A stretch of 11,894 bases of DNA, from positions 1-11,894 of the forward strand of contig JAEDHQ010000051.1 in assembly GCA_016296945.1 (NCBI GenBank), read 5' to 3'. The notes beneath the pieces were generated by a model. It was given only the letters and a program-made list of their open reading frames with translations. It ran no database searches and was not told where the DNA came from. Numbering within the stretch: the stretch's first letter is position 1; the number at the start of each line of letters is the position of its first letter. Both the position numbers and the translations under genes were made by a program. Below are positions 7,121 through 11,894 of this stretch, piece after piece. This DNA comes from Bacilli bacterium. Its GTDB lineage: Bacteria > Bacillota_I > Bacilli_A > ML615J-28 > CAG-698.

Positions 7121-8242
7121 ATGGAAAAAAGAAAATGGTATGACAAAGATATTGAAACATCACTTTTAGGCTTTGGTGCAATGCGTCTTAGCACTATTGA
7201 TGGAGAGATTGATGAAGAAAAAGGATTTAAACTTTTTGATATGGCTATTCAAAATGGTGTTAATTATTTTGATACAGCATATCCTTATACAAATCGCAAA
7301 AATGAAACATTTGTAGGTAAGGCCTTAAAACGTTATCCTCGTGATAAATTCTATCTTGCTACAAAGCTTTCCCTAAATTCTTTTGAAACAAAAGAAGAAG
7401 CATTAGGAAGTATTGATATGCAATTAAAAGCTTTGCAAATGGATTATGTTGATTTTTATTTAATTCATGCTTTATCAAAAACAACATTTAAAAAGTTTAA
7501 AGATTGGGATTTATTAAAAGAAGTTATTAAATGGAAAGAAGAAGGAAAGATTCGTCATATTGGTTTTTCTTTCCATGATGATTATGAAACATTTAAAGAA
7601 ATCTTAGATTATTATGATTGGGAATTTGTTCAAATTCAACTTAATTATATGGATGTTGATATTCAACAAGGAATTCAAGGATATTATGACTTATTAAATC
7701 GAGGTATTCCTGTTGTGGTGATGGAGCCAGTTAAAGGTGGAAAACTAGCTAATTTTAATAGTGAAGTCGCAAAAGACTTTAAGAATTATTCAAGTGATTC
7801 ATTAGCTAAATGGGCCCTACGTTGGGTAGGGTCACTTGAAGGTGTAAAAGTAATCTTAAGTGGGATGAATGAAATTAGCCAATTAGAAGATAATTTAAAA
7901 ACTTTTAAAGAATTCCAACCATTAAATGAAGAAGAACAAAAAATTGTGAGTGGTGTTAGAGAAAAACTAAAGAATATTACAAAAGTAGGTTGCACTAATT
8001 GCAAGTATTGCTTACCTTGTCCAAATGGAGTAAATATTCCGAAAAACTTTAGTATATATAATGATTATTATATGTATAATGATAAGAACTCAGCAAATTG
8101 GTCATTTAATATATTAAAGAAAGATAATGCTACATTCGATTCATGTGTTGGTTGTGGCTTATGTTCTACAAAATGTCCACAAGGTATTGAAATACCTGAA
8201 TCATTATTAAAAATGAAAGAAGATATGAACTTTTTAAAATAA
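7121..8242 (+). CDS. Aldo/keto reductase with C-terminal two-[4Fe-4S] ferredoxin-like domain
   Basis: Predicted cytoplasmic oxidoreductase, 373 residues, of the aldo/keto reductase group that carries an iron-sulfur tail (COG1453-like). The N-terminal barrel has LGFGAMRL at 16-23 and the catalytic tetrad can be placed as D51 and Y56 (FDTAYPY), K82 (ATKLS) and H116 (LIHAL). The tail has two cysteine clusters: C291, C294, C297, C300-P and C342, C345, C348, C352-P, enough for two [4Fe-4S] clusters. This implies electron transfer between a carbonyl or alcohol substrate and a ferredoxin-like partner in an anaerobic or oxygen-poor metabolism. The substrate is unknown. The start is set by AGGAGGA at 7107-7113. 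The gene lies 5 nt upstream of ksgA, a position without obvious functional logic. Confidence 0.93.
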   Translation: MEKRKWYDKDIETSLLGFGAMRLSTIDGEIDEEKGFKLFDMAIQNGVNYFDTAYPYTNRKNETFVGKALKRYPRDKFYLATKLSLNSFETKEEALGSIDMQLKALQMDYVDFYLIHALSKTTFKKFKDWDLLKEVIKWKEEGKIRHIGFSFHDDYETFKEILDYYDWEFVQIQLNYMDVDIQQGIQGYYDLLNRGIPVVVMEPVKGGKLANFNSEVAKDFKNYSSDSLAKWALRWVGSLEGVKVILSGMNEISQLEDNLKTFKEFQPLNEEEQKIVSGVREKLKNITKVGCTNCKYCLPCPNGVNIPKNFSIYNDYYMYNDKNSANWSFNILKKDNATFDSCVGCGLCSTKCPQGIEIPESLLKMKEDMNFLK

Positions 8243-8247
8243 GAATT

Positions 8248-9093
8248 ATGATTGCAAGTATTAATAGAACTAAAGAAATATTAAATAAATATGATTTACA
8301 AGCTAAAAAACGTTTCGGACAAAATTTCTTAATTGATAGTAACATAGTTAGTAAAATCGTGAATACAGCTAATATTGATGAAAACACAGTTGTTATTGAG
8401 ATTGGTCCGGGAATCGGAGCAATGACAGAACTATTAGCGAAAGCTGCGAAAAGAGTAATTTGCTTTGAAATTGATAGTGATATGGTTAATATCATTAATA
8501 ATGAAATAATCAATGAAGGAGCAAGGAATGTAGAAATTAAGGAGATTGATTTTTTAAAGGTAAATCTAAAGGACTATAATTTAGAGGGTGAGAAAGTAAT
8601 AGTAGTAAGTAATCTACCATATTATATTACAACTCCTATTATCTTTAAATTGCTTAACGAAGAAGTAATAAAAGAAATATATGTAATGGTTCAAGATGAA
8701 GTGGCTCGTCGCTTAGTAGGTCTACCAAAAACTAAAGATTATGGAAGCTTAAGCGTAATGATAAAGTATCTGGCAACTGCTAAGTTTGAATTTAAGGTAG
8801 GGAGAAATTGCTTTTTTCCCGCTCCAAATGTTGATAGCGGAATTGTATCAATAAAACGTACAAAAAACGATTATAACCTAAAAAATGAGCCTAAATTTTT
8901 AAAGTTTGTACAATCTATTTTTGAAATGCGTCGTAAGACTCTAATTAACAACTTATTAAAGGATTATGACTATAAAAGAAACGAATTAGAAGAAAAAATA
9001 GCTAGTATTACAGGTGATATTAATTGTCGTGCTGAAAGTTTAAGTTTAGATGAGATTATAAAGATTTACCAAATTTTAGGCTTAGATAAATAA
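8248..9093 (+). CDS. rsmA: 16S rRNA (adenine1518-N6/adenine1519-N6)-dimethyltransferase KsgA/RsmA
   Basis: Transfers methyl groups from SAM to two adjacent adenines in the 3' hairpin of 16S rRNA during small-subunit maturation; loss in other bacteria gives kasugamycin resistance. It has 281 residues, close to the usual length. Visible motifs: RTKEILNKY at 7-15, FGQNFLID at 23-30, SAM motif I EIGPGIG at 51-57, the acidic FEID at 73-76, and catalytic NLPYY at 122-126. The C-terminal helical domain is complete. The start at 8248 matches family N-termini. Only five bases separate it from the reductase stop and no good Shine-Dalgarno is seen, so translation is probably coupled to the upstream gene. 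Confidence 0.97.
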   Translation: MIASINRTKEILNKYDLQAKKRFGQNFLIDSNIVSKIVNTANIDENTVVIEIGPGIGAMTELLAKAAKRVICFEIDSDMVNIINNEIINEGARNVEIKEIDFLKVNLKDYNLEGEKVIVVSNLPYYITTPIIFKLLNEEVIKEIYVMVQDEVARRLVGLPKTKDYGSLSVMIKYLATAKFEFKVGRNCFFPAPNVDSGIVSIKRTKNDYNLKNEPKFLKFVQSIFEMRRKTLINNLLKDYDYKRNELEEKIASITGDINCRAESLSLDEIIKIYQILGLDK

Positions 9094-9133
9094 AAGCAAC
9101 TAAATGTATGCATATATTAAAGTGGTGAGATAT

Positions 9134-9925
9134 ATGCATAAATTTAAGGTCAATGATATTGTAATATATAAGTCAAAATTAGATAACAAAGAAAAAAATA
9201 ATAATTTATATACTATTATAAAAATAAAAGAAGAAACCTATACATGTATAATTCAAGGTCTTAATTATCGAATTATTTTAGAAGCTCATATCAATGATTT
9301 AGAAATAGCTAGTTTGGAATTAATTGAAAAATGTAGGGAATTAGAAGATAAATATCGCAATAGAGTAATAAACAGTTCAGAAAGAAATAAAAATAGTTTT
9401 CTTTTAGGAAAAATTTTACATATTGATGGTGATGATAAATACTTACATAAATGTCTAAAATTATATGATGAGATTGGTGTTTATGCATATGGTGTAAAAC
9501 TAAGTGAAGAAAGTGTAGCTAGTGAAGTAACAAAATATTTATATGAAATTAATCCTGATATTGTAGTAATAACTGGCCATGACTTTTTAAAAGGTGAAGA
9601 TTTAAAAGATATTAATAGTTATAAAAATACACAATATTTTATAAATGCGGTTAAAGAGATTAGAAAAAGCAATCAAACGTGTTGTATTATTGCTGGGGCT
9701 TGCCAATCAAATTATGAAGCTTTAATTGCAAGTGGTGCGGATTTTGCTAGTTCGCCAGGAAGAATTAATATTCACATATATGATCCTGCTATTATAGCAA
9801 TCAAAGTTGCAACTACATCTTTTAGACAAATAGTAGATACTAATAACATTTATAAATATATTGAAAATGGCAGAAAGGCTTTTGGTGGTTTGCAAACTAC
9901 TGGTAAAATGCGTTTAATATTATGA
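9134..9925 (+). CDS. yabG: Sporulation-specific cysteine protease YabG
   Basis: In Bacillus and Clostridia, YabG processes spore coat and related proteins late in sporulation (peptidase family U57). The product is 263 residues, somewhat shorter than the roughly 290 of B. subtilis. I chose ATG 9134 over ATG 9104 because GGTGAG (9124-9129) sits just upstream and the protein then begins MHKFKVNDIV, as expected for the small N-terminal domain. Family hallmarks: LHIDGDDKYLHKCL at 95-108, ITGHD at 146-150 with candidate catalytic H149, AGACQSNYEALI at 187-198 with candidate catalytic C190, and SSPGRINIH at 206-214. It lies directly between ksgA and ispE, as in sporulating Firmicutes but without veg and ssp genes. 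Its TGA stop overlaps the ispE start (ATGA). Active-site assignment is from memory of the family. Confidence 0.92.
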   Translation: MHKFKVNDIVIYKSKLDNKEKNNNLYTIIKIKEETYTCIIQGLNYRIILEAHINDLEIASLELIEKCRELEDKYRNRVINSSERNKNSFLLGKILHIDGDDKYLHKCLKLYDEIGVYAYGVKLSEESVASEVTKYLYEINPDIVVITGHDFLKGEDLKDINSYKNTQYFINAVKEIRKSNQTCCIIAGACQSNYEALIASGADFASSPGRINIHIYDPAIIAIKVATTSFRQIVDTNNIYKYIENGRKAFGGLQTTGKMRLIL

Positions 9926-10719
9926 AAATAGAAGTAAAAAGTAATTGTAAAATTAATTTAAATTTAAAAATCAAAGGAATTAATGAAGGATATCACTTAT
10001 TAGAATCAGTTTTTTATCCAATTGATTTAGTTGATGAACTAACTTTTGAATTAATTGATGCTTATGATGATGAAATAATAGGAATGGATCTTCCCAAAGC
10101 AGCAAATATAATCTATAAAACAATTAGTGAGTTTAAAAAGAGATTTAAAGTGTGTGAATTTGTAAGAGTGACAGTAAAGAAAAATATTCCCATTGAAGCA
10201 GGACTTGGTGGGGGCAGTAGTAATGCAGCTTTTACGATTAAAGCCTTAAATGAATTGTTTAAATTAAAATTAAGTGACCAAGAAATGATTGATTTTGGGA
10301 AAACTATAGGTAGCGATGTTCCATTCTTCATTATTAATAAACCGTCTTTAGTAACCGGAAGAGGAGAGATTGTAACGCCGTTATCAGATTTTAAAAAAAT
10401 ATATGGTATAATCGTATTCGATGATATTTACATGAGTACTAAAGAAGTATTTCAAAGATATGATGCTTTATCTATAGAAGGATTAATTTGTAATAAAGAT
10501 GATAATGAGAATGATTTAGAACAAGCTGCATTTAGTCTTCCGGGTGGTAATAAGATTAAAGAAATAAAAGATGATTTAACAAAATGTGGATGTGTTAAAG
10601 CGTTAATGAGCGGTTCTGGTGGTTCTGTTGTTGGTTTATGTAAAAAAGAACAATTAAATGAAATATATAATCTAGTAAAAAGAAAATATCAACGTGTTTG
10701 GAAATTTGAAAGTATTTAA
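9922..10719 (+). CDS. ispE: 4-diphosphocytidyl-2-C-methyl-D-erythritol kinase
   Basis: A GHMP-family kinase that phosphorylates CDP-methylerythritol in the MEP pathway of isoprenoid precursor synthesis, in the cytoplasm. It has 265 residues, slightly shorter than the usual 280-290. Seen: KINLNL at 10-15, EGYHLLESV at 22-30, the ATP-binding glycine loop IPIEAGLGGGSSNAA at 89-103, catalytic-site GSDVPFF at 130-136 with D132, NDLEQAA in the C-terminal half, and the third GHMP motif LMSGSGGSVVG. The last motif has G-S where many homologues have P-T, a small change. The ATG overlaps the yabG stop by four bases (ATGA) and no Shine-Dalgarno is evident, so it should be translated by coupling. Presence of IspE implies the MEP rather than the mevalonate route. 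Confidence 0.96.
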   Translation: MKIEVKSNCKINLNLKIKGINEGYHLLESVFYPIDLVDELTFELIDAYDDEIIGMDLPKAANIIYKTISEFKKRFKVCEFVRVTVKKNIPIEAGLGGGSSNAAFTIKALNELFKLKLSDQEMIDFGKTIGSDVPFFIINKPSLVTGRGEIVTPLSDFKKIYGIIVFDDIYMSTKEVFQRYDALSIEGLICNKDDNENDLEQAAFSLPGGNKIKEIKDDLTKCGCVKALMSGSGGSVVGLCKKEQLNEIYNLVKRKYQRVWKFESI

Positions 10720-10730
10720 AAACGTTTACT
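10717..10730. promoter_or_regulatory. Possible cre/LacI-family operator upstream of prs
   Basis: The bases TAAAAACGTTTACT contain the 8-bp palindrome AAACGTTT (10720-10727) with a central CG. Against the Bacillus cre consensus TGWAANCGNTNWCA, two positions disagree (the second and the last). It overlaps the ispE stop codon and lies 11 nt before the prs -35 box. A CcpA- or PurR-like LacI-family repressor could bind here; a chance match in AT-rich DNA is possible. Confidence 0.3.
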
Positions 10731-10741
10731 TATAATAGCAT

Positions 10742-10770
10742 TTGAAAAAATATAATATTTAATATATAAT
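10742..10770 (+). promoter_or_regulatory. prs: Sigma-A type promoter of prs
   Basis: The -35 box TTGAAA (10742-10747) and the -10 box TATAAT (10765-10770) are separated by exactly 17 bp. Transcription should begin near 10777, leaving an untranslated leader of only about 20 nt that begins almost at the Shine-Dalgarno GGAGG (10781-10785). No terminator separates ispE from this promoter, so read-through into prs is also likely. Confidence 0.75.
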
Positions 10771-10796
10771 AAGACTATACGGAGGATTATTTTAAA

Positions 10797-11762
10797 ATGG
10801 CGGAAATTCATGGCAATAAAGTCAAACTTTTTTCTTTAAACTCAAATTATGAATTAGCTAAGGAAATTGCTGATTACATCGGAATAGAATTATCTGAATG
10901 CAACATTAGCAGATTTGCTGATGGAGAAGTAAGTTTAAATATCCCAGAAACTGTACGTGGTCATCATGTATTTATTGTTCAATCTACTTGCGCTCCTGTT
11001 AATGAACATTATATGGAATTACTTATTATGATTGATGCTCTTAAGAGAGCCTCAGCAGAAACTATTAATGTGATAATGCCATATTATGGATATTCAAGAC
11101 AAGATCGTAAAGCTTTGTCTCGTCAACCTATTAGTGCAAAATTAGTTGCTGATTTATTAACTGTTGCTGGAGCAACACGTGTAATCGCTATGGATTTACA
11201 TGCTGCTCAAATTCAAGGTTTCTATAACATTCCTATTGATAACTTTGAATCATCTCCAATTTTAGTTGATTACTTTAAGAAAAAAGAATTAAATGATGTT
11301 GTTGTTGTTTCTCCTGACCATGGAGGCACGACTAGAGCTAGAAAGTTTGCTTTAAATTTTGATTGCCCTATTGCAATTATTGATAAACGTCGTCCAAGAC
11401 CAAACGTTGCAGAAGTTATGAATATTATTGGTGATGTTAAGGATAAAAATTGTATTATCATTGATGATATCGTAGACACTGCAGGAACAATTATTGCGGC
11501 AGCAAGTGCCCTCAAAGCAAATGGTGCAAAAGATGTTTATGTTGCTTGCTCACATCCTGTATTATCTAAAGATGCGGTTGATAGAATTCAAGATTCGGTG
11601 ATGACTGAATTTGTCACTACAAATTCAATAAGTTTGCCTTTAGAAAAGCGAAGACAAAAGATTACCCAATTATCAATTGCTCCAATATTAGGACAAGGAA
11701 TCTTCAATATTTTAGATGGCAGATCAATTAGTTCATTATTTACATATCGTCCAAACAAATAA
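10797..11762 (+). CDS. prs: Ribose-phosphate pyrophosphokinase (PRPP synthase)
   Basis: Makes PRPP from ribose 5-phosphate and ATP, feeding purine, pyrimidine, NAD and His/Trp synthesis or base salvage. It has 321 residues, a typical class I length. Visible motifs: SRFADGEVSLNI at 38-49, the ATP-binding flexible loop YYGYSRQDRKA at 97-107, MDLHAAQIQGF at 131-141, VSPDHGGTTRARK at 169-181, and the PRPP-binding loop DDIVDTAGT at 223-231 (11463-11489). The start follows GGAGG at 10781-10785 with an 11-nt spacer. It has its own promoter and terminator. In Bacillus, prs lies farther downstream of ispE with purR, ridA, spoVG and glmU between; those genes are absent here. If the first operon recovers nucleosides or bases, PRPP would be the co-substrate for base salvage, but no regulatory link is seen. 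Confidence 0.98.
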   Translation: MAEIHGNKVKLFSLNSNYELAKEIADYIGIELSECNISRFADGEVSLNIPETVRGHHVFIVQSTCAPVNEHYMELLIMIDALKRASAETINVIMPYYGYSRQDRKALSRQPISAKLVADLLTVAGATRVIAMDLHAAQIQGFYNIPIDNFESSPILVDYFKKKELNDVVVVSPDHGGTTRARKFALNFDCPIAIIDKRRPRPNVAEVMNIIGDVKDKNCIIIDDIVDTAGTIIAAASALKANGAKDVYVACSHPVLSKDAVDRIQDSVMTEFVTTNSISLPLEKRRQKITQLSIAPILGQGIFNILDGRSISSLFTYRPNK

Positions 11763-11783
11763 TAAATTTGAAATTTTAAATTC

Positions 11784-11820
11784 ATCCGGTAGGCTAAAAG
11801 CTTACCGGATTTAATTTTAT
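11784..11820 (+). terminator. Intrinsic terminator after prs
   Basis: Bases 11784-11794 pair with 11800-11810 to give an 11-bp stem with one G-T pair (ATCCGGTAGGC with GCTTACCGGAT) and a TAAAA loop. The 3' tail is TTTAATTTTAT, a broken rather than continuous T-tract. It lies 21 nt past the prs stop. Stem strength makes termination likely, though the tail is weaker than at 6993-7022. Confidence 0.78.
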
Positions 11821-11850
11821 AAGATATTAGAAAAAAATATAAAAAAGTGC

Positions 11851-11879
11851 TTGCAATTTTAAATGTGTTGTGGTATAAT
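11851..11879 (+). promoter_or_regulatory. Strong extended -10 promoter reading out of the right edge
   Basis: The -35-like TTGCAA (11851-11856) is followed at exactly 17 bp by TATAAT (11874-11879), and TG at 11871-11872 makes an extended -10 (TGGTATAAT). An A-rich stretch (11831-11846) lies upstream like an UP element. Start would be near 11886. The driven gene is outside the window and cannot be named; a translation or RNA gene would fit the promoter strength. Confidence 0.78.
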
Positions 11880-11894
11880 ATTTAAGAACTTTGG

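Noticed and set aside
9104..9133. Upstream ATG as yabG start
   Set aside because: It would add ten residues not expected for YabG and lacks a Shine-Dalgarno, whereas ATG 9134 has GGTGAG at a fitting distance.
9923..9925. TGA read as Trp (Mycoplasma code 4)
   Set aside because: All Trp codons in the genes are TGG and full-length products are obtained with TGA as stop; read-through would add only two residues to YabG, so this site alone is not decisive, but nothing supports code 4.
1..11894. CRISPR arrays, insertion sequences, tRNA or rRNA genes, riboswitches
   Set aside because: No spaced direct repeats, transposase motifs, cloverleaf sequences or long structured leaders were seen by eye; gaps between genes are all under 155 nt.

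Overview
The window is AT-rich DNA with every gene on the + strand. It looks like a low-GC Gram-positive bacterium from the Bacilli/Erysipelotrichia/Mollicutes side of the tree. All Trp codons in the genes are TGG, and one gene (yabG) ends in TGA, so the standard bacterial code is the simplest reading rather than the Mycoplasma code. The order ksgA-yabG-ispE-prs is a compressed form of the Bacillus ksgA-yabG-veg-sspF-ispE-...-prs neighbourhood. This supports a Firmicutes origin and hints at a present or recent sporulation programme.

Region 1 (1-7022) is the 3' part of one co-directional operon closed by a strong intrinsic terminator. It encodes two MalF/MalG-type ABC permeases (the first cut by the window edge), a family-1 type solute-binding lipoprotein, a lipoprotein with a staphylococcal-nuclease domain and OB-like domains, and an 832-residue lipoprotein made of about six OB-like units and two Ig-like domains. 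Three consecutive lipoboxes place the last three products on the outer face of the membrane. My inference is that the operon binds and cuts extracellular nucleic acid and imports the products. The nuclease-lipoprotein plus sugar-type ABC transporter pairing resembles mycoplasma loci (MG185-MG189; mhp379). No ATPase gene lies in the window.

Region 2 (about 7045-10719) starts at a likely promoter and holds four tightly packed genes: an aldo/keto reductase with a C-terminal two-[4Fe-4S] ferredoxin-like domain, the 16S rRNA dimethyltransferase KsgA/RsmA, the sporulation cysteine protease YabG, and the isoprenoid kinase IspE. Gaps are 5 nt, 40 nt and a 4-nt ATGA overlap, and ksgA and ispE lack good Shine-Dalgarno sites, suggesting translational coupling.

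Region 3 (10717-11894) holds prs (PRPP synthase) behind a near-consensus promoter with a cre/LacI-family-like palindrome just upstream. A hairpin terminator follows prs, and a strong extended -10 promoter fires out of the right edge toward a gene not in the window.

The best candidate for something under-described is the Region 1 nuclease/OB-array/ABC transporter operon. The second point of interest is a YabG gene in this compact context.
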